Assembly: GCA_964621445.1 (NCBI GenBank)
Contig: CAZUNO010000012.1
Coordinates: 16,516-80,515, forward strand
DNA from: CAZUNO01 sp964621445 [NCBI: Candidatus Hadarchaeota archaeon]
GTDB lineage: Archaea > CAYQAE01 > CAYVLA01
Reading direction: 5' to 3'
DNA: 64,000 bases
Below are positions 8,364-16,707 of this stretch, in pieces (the first letter of the stretch is position 1; the number at the start of each line of letters is the position of its first letter). A program made the translations under genes and the position numbers. A model generated the notes under the pieces. It had not been told where the DNA came from, searched no databases, and saw only the letters and a program-made list of their open reading frames with translations.

Positions 8364-8758
8364 CCTACCTCAACCTCGAGTTTCCCAAGGAGATAGTTAC
8401 CCAACCCGTGGTTTCCGATGGAATAAGGAAAACGGGTGTATCAATCAACATTCTCAGGGCTAGGATAGATGAAACCCACGGCGAAATCATAGCCCATGTG
8501 AAGGGAAAGGCCGAGAAGATAAGTCGTTTCGCTGATTACCTCAAGGACCAGGGAGTAATAGTAAAGGAACTCAAGAATAGCGTCTCGGTCCATGTCGATG
8601 GTTGCATCCACTGTGGAGCTTGCATCTCGATGTGTCCGGTCAGCGCGATATCGATAGACGAAGACCACGAGATAGAATTCGACCACCAGAAATGTATCTC
8701 CTGCCAAGTTTGTATTCCGGTCTGCCCGGTAGGTGCAATCAAGCCCCCTCCCATCTAG
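8357..8758 (+). CDS. NIL-domain, two [4Fe-4S] cluster ferredoxin for homocysteine synthesis
   Basis: Residues 1-75 form a NIL ligand-binding domain. Residues about 80-130 hold two cluster motifs, CIHCGACISMCP and CISCQVCIPVCP, each C-x2-C-x2-C-x3-CP. Its counterpart in methanogens (MA1822) is required with the COG1900 protein for making homocysteine, presumably supplying electrons or sulfur. It starts inside the 3' end of the upstream gene, so translation is coupled. Its stop codon overlaps that of the COG2122 gene on the other strand by 4 bp. Confidence 0.9.
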   Translation: MVTYLNLEFPKEIVTQPVVSDGIRKTGVSINILRARIDETHGEIIAHVKGKAEKISRFADYLKDQGVIVKELKNSVSVHVDGCIHCGACISMCPVSAISIDEDHEIEFDHQKCISCQVCIPVCPVGAIKPPPI

Positions 8759-9501
8759 GTTGCCCTGGAGTGGAGTCTCGGATCTATAATCAGGTCGGCT
8801 TCCCCGGAATAGCTGACTAAATGAGGAAGGTCTCCCCATATCCCCATCCTGTCACCTTGGAAGATAAGAAAGCCTATCTCTCCTATCTTCTTTGCCAATT
8901 TTACTCCCCTATCGATTCCATCCGACCCCCTAACGGCGTTACATACGGCGGTGGCTCCAGCATCCGCCAATGTTGGGGAATTCGAACTGTAGGCAACTAC
9001 GGCTTCGGCATCTCCAAAGCTAATTGATTCCCCTACCCGGGAAGAACTTGTGCACAGGCCGATGAATTCCGAACTCGATGGGATATCTAGGGCAATCTTC
9101 TGGGAGAAAGGAGACGAACCAGCATGTATCGCCACCTTGAAAGAATGGGACCCGGTAATGCACATGTCGCCCCCATTTTCAACCAACACGCAGTTGGCAC
9201 CCGCACCCATGGCCGCCCGAGCGGCCTCCCAGGATAAAGCCCCCGCAACGGAAGCAAAAGGCCCCACCCCCGTCTTTGCAGCGGCTGAGTACATATTCTC
9301 AATGAAACTTGGGACCTCAAAATCAGGAGGTTCAATGGGTTCCAATGACCAATGAAACTCCGGAATTCGTCCTATATGCTCCTTGAGTTTGGCCCTAGCG
9401 CTCGTGATGGCCTTCTCGACAGGCACTCTAGTTTCCTTCCCATCCGTCTTGACGAGAATACCTGTTTCTCCCTGTACCAGAGTATAGTTCATGAGGCGCA
9501 T
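8755..9501 (-). CDS. UPF0280 / COG2122 protein, third component of the homocysteine set
   Basis: ApbE-like UPF0280 family, 248 residues. Visible features are the glycine-rich GPFASVAGALSWEAA block, CVLVENGGDMCITG and the GLCTSSSRVGES stretch, all typical of the family. A member of this family in Methanosarcina (MA1715) is genetically linked to homocysteine biosynthesis with the two genes alongside. Having all three adjacent supports that role here, though the exact step is not settled. The start is the ATG at 9501; it lies close downstream of proS on the same strand and may be cotranscribed with it. Confidence 0.85.
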   Translation of the reverse strand: MRLMNYTLVQGETGILVKTDGKETRVPVEKAITSARAKLKEHIGRIPEFHWSLEPIEPPDFEVPSFIENMYSAAAKTGVGPFASVAGALSWEAARAAMGAGANCVLVENGGDMCITGSHSFKVAIHAGSSPFSQKIALDIPSSSEFIGLCTSSSRVGESISFGDAEAVVAYSSNSPTLADAGATAVCNAVRGSDGIDRGVKLAKKIGEIGFLIFQGDRMGIWGDLPHLVSYSGEADLIIDPRLHSRAT

Positions 9502-9510
9502 TTCGAACGC

Positions 9511-10995
9511 CTAATATGACTTGGCAACCATGACCATGCACTCAGCAGGCTTGCCACATACTATGCATTTCTCACCTGGTTCGATTTTCGGTTGGCCAAA
9601 ACGAGTACCACGTACCTCTCCATCTGTATCCTCCTTAATGATATCGGCACAGGATTCTCCCTCAAAGCCCCTGGAACAAAATGGTACCTTTACGAATCCA
9701 CCCCTTTGGGAAAGAATTTCTTCCAGCTCCTCCATATTCTCTGCACTGAAGATGTGGCCCTCAAGCTCCGCGGTGGCCTTTTCCCTCAGGTTCTCAACTA
9801 TATCCTCGCCCATGGAATGTATTTCTTCCAGAGCATTTTCAAAATCCACCTGTTTCTTCTCCCCGGTATCCCTTCTTACGAGGGTCACTACCCCCGCTTT
9901 TAGGTCACGGGGGCCTATCTCGGCCCTTATGGGCACTCCCTTCATTTCCCAGTAATAGAACTTCATGCCCGGATTCTTATCAGAATCGTCAAGAGTAGCA
10001 CGCAAACCGGCTTCTTCAAGCGTTTCGAAAAACTCGCAGGACTTGGCCAATACCTCTTCCCTTTGATCCCGGAAAACAATGGGCACCACCACCACCTGGG
10101 TGGGTGCGATGGCAAAAGGTAGTATGAGACCACGTTTATCTCCGTGCACCGAAGCCAGGACGCCCAGGGTCCTGGATATCGGTGGTCCATAACATGTCTG
10201 GTGAGGAATTTTCTTCTCACCCTCGGCGTTTTCAAAACCTATGTCAAAGGCCTTGGCAAACCCTTTACCCAGGTTATGGGTGGAGGGAAGCTGTACCACT
10301 CTACCATCTGGCATGAGGGCATCGGCAGCGTATGTATCAACAGCTCCCGGGAATTTATCAAATGCCGGTCTTCTGAAGAACAGGAAGGGGATACCAAGCC
10401 TACCGCTAAGGACTGCCTTACTGGTCTCCATATCATTTTCGACCTGCTCCAGAGCCTCCTCTCCGGTGGCAAATACGTCATGTGCCTCGATCCAGAGGAA
10501 CTCCCTTCCCCTTATCAAGGGCTTAGTTGCCTTTGTATCGTATCGATATACTGCACAGCTTTGATATAACCTTAATGGCAGGTCGGTATAGGATCTTATC
10601 CATAGCGAATACATGGTATAAAATGCGGCTTCAGAGGTTGGTCTCAGTGCCAATTTTTCATCTAAATCCCCCTCTCCCGCCCTGGTCACCCAGAAGACCT
10701 CGGGAATAAACCCCTCGACATGGTCCTTTTCCTTCTCAAAGTTTCTTTCCGGAATCACCACTGGAAAGAGGGTGGGCTCATGACCCCTTTCTTCAAGTTC
10801 ATGTTCCCATGCCGAATATAGCTCCTTAACCATTCTCATTAGCCAGGGCTTATATACGACGAATCCCTTCACGTCGTATCTCAGGTCAACTAGATCCGCC
10901 GTGGTCATTATCTCATTATACCATCGAGAGAAATCGGATTTATCGATATCAAATACGTGTGCGTCTTTTTCTTCGCTTGACGTCAAAAGTCTCAC
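9511..10995 (-). CDS. proS: prolyl-tRNA synthetase, archaeal/eukaryal type
   Basis: Class II enzyme charging tRNA-Pro. Class II motifs are present as LRPTSEAAFYTMYS (motif 2 region), RGREFLWIEAHD and the motif 3 stretch GPPISRTLGVLASVHGDKRGLILP. The short-form layout, without an editing insertion and with a C-terminal zinc-binding domain (CSRGFEGESCADI, then CIVCGKPAEC) and a terminal tyrosine, is the archaeal/eukaryal type. The start is GTG at 10995. An AT-rich TAATAAAAT about 28 bp upstream on this strand can be its TATA box. Confidence 0.95.
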   Translation of the reverse strand: MRLLTSSEEKDAHVFDIDKSDFSRWYNEIMTTADLVDLRYDVKGFVVYKPWLMRMVKELYSAWEHELEERGHEPTLFPVVIPERNFEKEKDHVEGFIPEVFWVTRAGEGDLDEKLALRPTSEAAFYTMYSLWIRSYTDLPLRLYQSCAVYRYDTKATKPLIRGREFLWIEAHDVFATGEEALEQVENDMETSKAVLSGRLGIPFLFFRRPAFDKFPGAVDTYAADALMPDGRVVQLPSTHNLGKGFAKAFDIGFENAEGEKKIPHQTCYGPPISRTLGVLASVHGDKRGLILPFAIAPTQVVVVPIVFRDQREEVLAKSCEFFETLEEAGLRATLDDSDKNPGMKFYYWEMKGVPIRAEIGPRDLKAGVVTLVRRDTGEKKQVDFENALEEIHSMGEDIVENLREKATAELEGHIFSAENMEELEEILSQRGGFVKVPFCSRGFEGESCADIIKEDTDGEVRGTRFGQPKIEPGEKCIVCGKPAECMVMVAKSY

Positions 10996-11067
10996 TACTC
11001 CCAGACCTATAGAGAATTTTATTACTCTTTCCAGAACGCTATAATACTGTGTGATGCAGCTCCGAAC

Positions 11068-11595
11068 TCACTGCTTATCCTTTTTCCTAATGCGAATAAC
11101 CTCGCCAAGGGTCACATCACTGCCGTTGGAATGGGTATCCATCTGAATCTGCTCATCAAAAGGCTCCTCAAGCAGGTCTATCTTCAGGAATCTCTCGAGC
11201 TTCCGTGCCAATGAATTGCTAGGCACGAGGGACTCGGCCTCCAATCTATGGATTGTAGAACTTTTTTCATTTACCTTCTTGCCAAGTTCCTCCTGGGTTA
11301 GCCCCTTGCGTTCCCTGGCGGATCTAATTTCAGACCCGAAACCGTCGATTACCTCCATTTTGCTTCTTTTGGCCTGAGGACGAGTTTTTTTGGAACCCTT
11401 GGATCGTCGGCGAACCGATTTCGAGGACCGTTTCTTGGCCTGTTTCTTGGCCTGTTTCTTGGCCTGTTTCTTGGCCTGTTTCTTTTTCACTGGCTTACCG
11501 AACCTTGCACAGCGATCGCAAACGTCAAGAGTTGCTTTATCCACCCTGACGGTCGTAAGTTTCTTCACATCAGCTCCGCAGATCTCACAGATCAT
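11068..11595 (-). CDS. MBF1-type zinc-ribbon / helix-turn-helix protein
   Basis: Archaeal homolog of multiprotein bridging factor 1, associated with the ribosome and the transcription machinery. It starts with a zinc ribbon (CEICG near residue 3, CDRC near 26). A very basic linker includes KKQA repeated four times, and the C-terminal half has a Cro/cI-type helix-turn-helix (GLTQEELGKKVNEKSSTIHRLE). Length is 175 residues. The linker is encoded by an almost perfect 12-bp tandem repeat, listed separately. It is divergent from pan and shares the AT-rich promoter block with it. Confidence 0.9.
   Translation of the reverse strand: MICEICGADVKKLTTVRVDKATLDVCDRCARFGKPVKKKQAKKQAKKQAKKQAKKRSSKSVRRRSKGSKKTRPQAKRSKMEVIDGFGSEIRSARERKGLTQEELGKKVNEKSSTIHRLEAESLVPSNSLARKLERFLKIDLLEEPFDEQIQMDTHSNGSDVTLGEVIRIRKKDKQ
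11431..11484 (-). repeat. 12-bp in-frame tandem repeat in the MBF1 linker
   Basis: Four and a half perfect copies of a 12-bp unit (TTTCTTGGCCTG on the plus strand) encode KKQA repeats on the minus strand. Because the unit is a multiple of three, slippage would change linker length without breaking the frame. Confidence 0.95.
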
Positions 11596-11628
11596 TTCTA
11601 CCGCCTGCCGTTAATTCCTTCTCAACTG

Positions 11629-11641
11629 AATATATTTAAAT
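11629..11641. promoter_or_regulatory. TATA block shared by mbf1 and pan
   Basis: AATATATTTAAAT is the only AT-rich stretch in the 66-bp gap between these divergent genes. It ends 21 bp before the TTG at 11662 and begins 34 bp before the ATG at 11595, spacing that fits TATA use in both directions. Confidence 0.5.
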
Positions 11642-11661
11642 CGCGCGAACTCCTGTCCTTT

Positions 11662-12858
11662 TTGGAGCGTGGAGTATTGTCAGAGGCCGGTGCGGCCAGC
11701 GAAACGGACGAAGTGATAAGTACGAATATACAGCTCCACAAGAAGATTAGATACCTGGAGTTCGAGAAGAGGAATATCGAACGCGAGTATCTTAGACTTG
11801 AGAAGGAGCTCAAAACCCTCAGGTCCGAGATTCGTAAAATGCACGAAGCACCGCTTATCTCAGCCTCAGTCATAGAAAAATTGACTGACGACAGGGCCAT
11901 AGTCCGGTGCCATAACGGAGAATTCGTGGTTGAGGTTTCCGAGTACATTGAACCCGAGGACCTAGATCCCGGGTCCAGGGTAGCCCTTAACAGCAGAAAT
12001 TATACCGTGGTCGAGGCCATGCCAGCGCCAAAGGATCCTCTGGTCCTGGGCATGGAACTGCTCGAGAAGCCCCCCGTGTCATACGAGGATATCGGCGGTC
12101 TGAGCGAACAGATACAGGAGCTCCGTGAAATCGTTGAACTCAGCCTGACGGACGTTGAACTCTTCAACAAGGTAGGCGTGGAACCACCCAAGGGAGTTCT
12201 CCTCCATGGACCCCCGGGAACCGGAAAGACCATGGCAGCAAAGGCCGTGGCCAGGCAGACGAATGCCACCTTCATCAGGATCGTTGGTTCTGAACTGGTC
12301 AAGAAGTACATCGGAGAGGGGGCAAGAATGGTCCGGGAAGTATTCCAGTTTGCGGAGGAAAGAGAGCCCTGCATAATTTTCATTGACGAACTGGACGCAA
12401 TAGGGGCCAGGAGGGTGGACAGCGGCACCAGCTCCGACCGGGAGGTTCAGAGGACTTTAATGCAGCTATTATCGGAGATAGATGGTTTTGACCCCTGTGG
12501 AAACGTAAAGGTCGTGGGAGCAACCAATAGATCAGATATCCTGGACCCCGCCCTGCTGAGATCTGGAAGGTTCGATAGACTCATCGAATTCCCTCTCCCC
12601 AGCCGGGAGGCCCGCCTCAGCATACTAAAGATCCACACCAGGGACATGAATCTGGAATCCGTGGACCTGGATGCCATAGCCAATTTGACCGAGGAGGCAT
12701 CGGGAGCAGATCTGAAGAATATCTGTACCGAGGCTGGAATGTTTGCAATCAGGGATAGAAGGGAGCATATAATACAGGATGACCTGAAGGCGGCAATAAA
12801 CAAGGTTATGAACTCGCCCATCAATAGCACCAGAGAAACCTCGGCTGTTTACGTCTAG
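11662..12858 (+). CDS. pan: proteasome-activating nucleotidase (PAN)
   Basis: Hexameric AAA+ ATPase that unfolds substrates and opens the 20S proteasome. Residues about 20-60 form the coiled coil and 65-120 the OB domain. The ATPase core has Walker A GPPGTGKT (183-190) and Walker B CIIFIDELDAIGA, with the second region of homology ending in RSGRFDRL. The C-terminus is VYV, a good HbYX motif for docking into the 20S ring. No ATG exists before residue 60, so the start is TTG 11662 (leaderless relative to the TATA block) or TTG 11677. The 3' end overlaps the mobA-like gene by 4 bp. Confidence 0.95.
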   Translation: MERGVLSEAGAASETDEVISTNIQLHKKIRYLEFEKRNIEREYLRLEKELKTLRSEIRKMHEAPLISASVIEKLTDDRAIVRCHNGEFVVEVSEYIEPEDLDPGSRVALNSRNYTVVEAMPAPKDPLVLGMELLEKPPVSYEDIGGLSEQIQELREIVELSLTDVELFNKVGVEPPKGVLLHGPPGTGKTMAAKAVARQTNATFIRIVGSELVKKYIGEGARMVREVFQFAEEREPCIIFIDELDAIGARRVDSGTSSDREVQRTLMQLLSEIDGFDPCGNVKVVGATNRSDILDPALLRSGRFDRLIEFPLPSREARLSILKIHTRDMNLESVDLDAIANLTEEASGADLKNICTEAGMFAIRDRREHIIQDDLKAAINKVMNSPINSTRETSAVYV

Positions 12859-13547
12859 TCCCGCTCAAGCGATGAGGTAAACGCCCTTGCCGATTCCGAT
12901 GAAGAAGATCTTGAGTTCCGAGCTTGGCGGAAACTGGCCAGCTTATTCCTAACCGATGCTAGCGTTTCTCGATCATTTATGTTGGTGAAACAGCCCAGCG
13001 AAGGGTCAAATCTTTTGATCCTGAAAACAGGAAGATACCTGGTTCGAAGACCATCGAAAAGCCTCCTAACCCGGAGGATTCGATCACGGCAGACTCCATT
13101 CAACCAGCCAATGGCTGGCTCCCTCCTTATTACCGAGTGAAGGGGCTCCAGGTACCCGTTTGGGTGCTTCGGAACTGTGGCTTGAAAGTTACCCATGAAT
13201 CTCCTCTGGAAATCTATTATCCTCTCATCGATGAGGGGCATATCCGCGCCGACCAGAAATACCAAATCTGTCCGTAAACTTAGACATCCGGCCAATATCC
13301 CTCCCAAGATGCCTTTCCCCTCATCCCTTACCGTCCTCTTGCCAGTCAGTTCACTGTACAGCTTTTCCCTTTCGCTGTCCCTGGTACAAATTACCACGTG
13401 CTCCATGAAATCCAGGCGTGAAACGACCTCCTGTATCAGGGCATTTCCGTTGCCCAAACTGGACAGAGCCTTGTCCCCGGGGCCAAACCGGATGGAGTCC
13501 CCGCCGGCCAGGACTATTGCCCCCATATCAGGTTCCGGGTCAGGCAT
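12855..13547 (-). CDS. MobA-like molybdenum cofactor nucleotidyltransferase
   Basis: NTP-transferase of the MobA type, which attaches GMP (or CMP in relatives) to molybdopterin. Residues 8-25 carry the nucleotide-binding loop LAGGDSIRFGPGDKAL. VGADMPLID supplies the metal-binding aspartate, and NINDRETL matches the family's C-terminal NxNTPEDL-like block. The 35-residue Arg/Ser-rich tail is not part of the fold. The ATG at 13547 overlaps the stop of the phosphoesterase gene (TGATG), so the two are translationally coupled. No molybdoenzyme gene is in the window. Confidence 0.82.
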   Translation of the reverse strand: MPDPEPDMGAIVLAGGDSIRFGPGDKALSSLGNGNALIQEVVSRLDFMEHVVICTRDSEREKLYSELTGKRTVRDEGKGILGGILAGCLSLRTDLVFLVGADMPLIDERIIDFQRRFMGNFQATVPKHPNGYLEPLHSVIRREPAIGWLNGVCRDRILRVRRLFDGLRTRYLPVFRIKRFDPSLGCFTNINDRETLASVRNKLASFRQARNSRSSSSESARAFTSSLERD

Positions 13548-14305
13548 CAGTCCTCACCTTGCCGAGGGTGACCAAGGTCTTCAATCTTTCCAAGTATGGT
13601 TCCATCGATCAGGATTACGGTTGACCCTGGAATATCGAGACAATTGCTTGCCATGGGTCCCAGAGGCTTATCCACGTTAAAGCCCGTTCCTCCAAGCAAT
13701 TTATTGAAACTGGGGAGAACGATGACCTTGAGGTCCCGATTATATTCCCCCATTCTCGAGGGATACCTTTCCTCCAGTTTCTCCCAGATCGGGTTGGACT
13801 CGATGAAACAGGGGAGTCTCTTCTCCACTCCCAAGGCGTCCTTTAGCACGATGGCCGGGTGACTATGGCCCATAACCAGGTATTTACAGTCCAGTAGGTC
13901 ACGTTCAGGCCAGGTATGTCCGTGAAAGAACCCTACCCCACCCCGCACCTCCCCGCGGGTTTTTCCAAATGAAACCTTATCCGCATGTATGATGGACTCC
14001 AAACCACCGTCGTGGTTGCCCTTGATTATGGTGGTTTCCACGGGCATGGCCCTAGCGAACTGCTCAAGCTCTTCGAACTCCCAGTCGCCCACGTACGGAA
14101 TATTGTGCTTGAAATCACCAAGGATTATCAACTCTCTGGGATCTAGCCTCTCGGATAGAGAAAGTAGGCGCTTCCTCATCTCCCCGGTCTGGGAGGGGAT
14201 TCTTAGGCCATTCTGAAGAAGTTCAAATTCATAACCCAGGTGTAGGTCGGCTACTACTAGCACGTCCTCTCCGGATAGGAATAGTCCCCTATTCACTGGG
14301 CGCAT
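13547..14305 (-). CDS. ICC-like metallophosphoesterase (COG1407)
   Basis: Calcineurin-like phosphoesterase of 252 residues with all five metal-binding blocks in order: DLHLGYE (about 19-25), LGDFKHN, GNHDGG, FFHGHTWP and MGHSHP. The substrate is not known for this archaeal group. Relatives are often found with nucleic-acid metabolism genes. It is upstream of and coupled to the mobA-like gene. Confidence 0.85.
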   Translation of the reverse strand: MRPVNRGLFLSGEDVLVVADLHLGYEFELLQNGLRIPSQTGEMRKRLLSLSERLDPRELIILGDFKHNIPYVGDWEFEELEQFARAMPVETTIIKGNHDGGLESIIHADKVSFGKTRGEVRGGVGFFHGHTWPERDLLDCKYLVMGHSHPAIVLKDALGVEKRLPCFIESNPIWEKLEERYPSRMGEYNRDLKVIVLPSFNKLLGGTGFNVDKPLGPMASNCLDIPGSTVILIDGTILGKIEDLGHPRQGED

Positions 14306-14371
14306 CTGACCTAGGTGGTAGCGGTCACTGAAAAGTGCTCGCGCCGATTAGGTTTTTTCTCGATGGATGGC

Positions 14372-15508
14372 TCATTCAATTTCCACGGAGGGAGGGTTTA
14401 TGAAATCGTGATACTTCTCTCCAGCCTCTGCCTTCTCGGTTGTCCCGTCATGGATGTAAAGCCTGTAACGGAAGCTTAGGGTCTCACCTGCACCGAGCTT
14501 ATAGTCGCCGTTGGCCGGTTTATCTCCGTAGAAATAGGATAGCCCGAAACAATTTGCGGTCATCAGGCCATAATTTCTCACGTGCCAGTTCGTGGGATGT
14601 CGCAGGTTATCGGTGTCCTCGAATACGGTGATACCGGCGGTCTTTCCCTCGGTGGGTCCGTAATAGTCACACCAGTGGGCCTTCTTCCCCCAGGTCTCGG
14701 GCTCATTCACCCCACCATAGGAGTTGATAATGGTCCCCTCTCTCTTTACGTCCATTGAACTTGCCACCCTCACTGAGATTATGCCTCCTTCCTTGGTATC
14801 ACCAAAGACCACATCTCCTTCGGTGGCTGTGAAATCCACATCGACATCGATTATGTATCCTTTATCCCCGACATTGTAGAAGGTGAAGGCGCTCCTCTCT
14901 TCCATAATTTTGTTCTTATCGGCATCTACCCAGTCGTTTAGGGTCGATATTTTGGCAAAAACCGGGCCTGACGTGCGATCTAGGAAATCTCGATGCAGGG
15001 TAAAGCCGTGTCCCTCTCCCTGGCTCCAATTATCTACGCCATTCACATCCCCGTGCGCAATCCAGATGGATTTATGATGGGGATGATCGTCGGTCTCCCC
15101 CGGAACGTCCTTGATCATGGGGAATGACCTGGTGACCTTTGCACCACATGGAGCCCGGACCGGGAATAGGTAGGGACGAATGAAATCCTCACCATCATAG
15201 ACATATGTAGTAAAGGCCTCTCCATTTATCTTGACATCAACCGCGTTCTCCGCGTCTGAAAGCTCGGCAAGTCCATCCGCTTCCATTTCCTCATCCTTGA
15301 GAACGAATTTGCGGCTTTCGCCTGCCTTAAGCTCATTCAGCAGAAAGGTGACCGTGCATCCTTCCTCGGAGGTCTCTACCTGTCCGGGAAATTTGTTTCC
15401 CTTTGGGTCAACGAGAACTGCTTTTTGGATATCCTCGCCTAGAGATATCTTGACCGGGCAATTTTTCCGATCGTGATTGCCGGCATCTATGGTAACTTGT
15501 TTTTCCAT
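14372..15508 (-). CDS. DUF6807 (PmoA-like) carbohydrate-cluster protein
   Basis: 378-residue beta-rich protein of the family Pfam labels methane oxygenase PmoA. The name is historical and no methane oxidation is implied. The characteristic DHPHHKSIWIAHGDVNGVDNW-type block lies near residue 140, followed by SYGGVNEPETWGKKAHWCDYYGP. Family members are common in planctomycete and other sugar-degradation clusters next to Gfo/Idh/MocA oxidoreductases; function is unproven. No signal peptide is seen, so it acts in the cytoplasm. It is the last gene of the minus-strand catabolic run. Confidence 0.78.
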   Translation of the reverse strand: MEKQVTIDAGNHDRKNCPVKISLGEDIQKAVLVDPKGNKFPGQVETSEEGCTVTFLLNELKAGESRKFVLKDEEMEADGLAELSDAENAVDVKINGEAFTTYVYDGEDFIRPYLFPVRAPCGAKVTRSFPMIKDVPGETDDHPHHKSIWIAHGDVNGVDNWSQGEGHGFTLHRDFLDRTSGPVFAKISTLNDWVDADKNKIMEERSAFTFYNVGDKGYIIDVDVDFTATEGDVVFGDTKEGGIISVRVASSMDVKREGTIINSYGGVNEPETWGKKAHWCDYYGPTEGKTAGITVFEDTDNLRHPTNWHVRNYGLMTANCFGLSYFYGDKPANGDYKLGAGETLSFRYRLYIHDGTTEKAEAGEKYHDFINPPSVEIE

Positions 15509-15606
15509 TTGGGACTACTCTCCAGTAGGACCCCTTCTATTATTCTTATAACTATTATCCAGATTGACCAAGCTCTCGCTTTATGGACATGAGCGGACCA
15601 GGACAG

Positions 15607-16707
15607 TCATGTACGGTATTTTTCGATCTTTCTCTCGTCGATATCTATTCCCAGGCCCTTTCCTTTGGGCAATATGATTTTGCCTTCATCCAATTCCGGT
15701 GTTTTGGATAGCAAATGATCTTGAAGCATCCAAGGTCCTATGAGTTCCGCTCCATAATCGAATACATCCGAGGTTACGGCGAGCTGGAGGCCGGCAAGGG
15801 TACCTATGCCCAGCTCAGGCATGCTTCCCAGCATGCAGCTCATGTCCCACCCTTCCGCCATATGACCCAATTTGAGCGACGGGTGCAATCCTCCTGGTTT
15901 CATTATCTTGATGTTGAATATATCGGCCGCCGCCAGATCCAATACTCTTCGTCCATCATCCATGTTGTAGAGGCTTTCATCAACCATGACCGGGATGTCG
16001 ATTCTTCTCCTTAGCTCCGCCAATCCCTGAAGGTGGTCTCTAGGTAACGGCTGCTCGAAGACTGAAACGTCAAGTTCCTGTAGCCTCTCCCCCACCTCTA
16101 TAGAGGTATCCAGATTATATCCCTGGTTGGCATCCACCTTTATATTGACCTTCTGACCCACTGATTCCCGAACAACCCTCACCCTCTCGATGTCCTTTTC
16201 CGCATCCTTTCCTATCTTGATCTTTATGGTCCTAAATCCCTTTTTTGAAAACATCAGTGACTCATCGGCCATCTTCTCCGCGGATTTGAATCCTATGGCC
16301 CAAGATAGGTCAACCGAGCCAGCTACCGCTCCCCCTAGAAGAGAATTTATCGCGATTCCCAGACTCCTAGCCGCCAGGTCATGCATTGCTATATCAATCC
16401 CTGCAGCTGCAAAGGTATTTACCTTCCTTCTACCCATTTCCATATGGAGCTTTTCGATCCTCAAGGGATCCATACCGATCAAATTCGGTAAAATATCCTC
16501 CGTCTCTTTGATGACCTTGGCCTGGGTCTCCTTAGAGTAGGAGGACATGGGCGCAGACTCGCCATAGCCCACCTCACCATTGCTCCCGATGGCCTTGACT
16601 ATTACGTGCCTGGCATTTTCGGCAACCCCGCCGGTTATCTCAAAGGGTTCTATGAAGGGAACCGATACCGGAATGACCTCCAAATCTGATACGATCATGC
16701 GGATCAC
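15607..16707 (-). CDS. enolase-superfamily racemase/epimerase (muconate-lactonizing subgroup)
   Basis: Enolase-superfamily enzyme, 366 residues, most like dipeptide epimerases or N-succinyl amino acid racemases. The catalytic lysine pair is in TIKIKIG. Metal ligands are in KVDANQGY, FEQPL and MVDES. The second catalytic lysine is in NIKIMKPGG, which places it in the muconate-lactonizing subgroup rather than the sugar-acid dehydratases. The start GTG at 16707 overlaps the M20 peptidase stop; an ATG three codons in (16698) is an alternative. The M20 neighbour suggests joint processing of peptides or acyl-amino acids. Confidence 0.82.
   Translation of the reverse strand: MIRMIVSDLEVIPVSVPFIEPFEITGGVAENARHVIVKAIGSNGEVGYGESAPMSSYSKETQAKVIKETEDILPNLIGMDPLRIEKLHMEMGRRKVNTFAAAGIDIAMHDLAARSLGIAINSLLGGAVAGSVDLSWAIGFKSAEKMADESLMFSKKGFRTIKIKIGKDAEKDIERVRVVRESVGQKVNIKVDANQGYNLDTSIEVGERLQELDVSVFEQPLPRDHLQGLAELRRRIDIPVMVDESLYNMDDGRRVLDLAAADIFNIKIMKPGGLHPSLKLGHMAEGWDMSCMLGSMPELGIGTLAGLQLAVTSDVFDYGAELIGPWMLQDHLLSKTPELDEGKIILPKGKGLGIDIDERKIEKYRT

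Noticed and set aside
11431-11484. CRISPR-like or intergenic tandem repeat
   Set aside because: The repeat is directly adjacent, has no spacers, and lies in frame inside the MBF1 gene.
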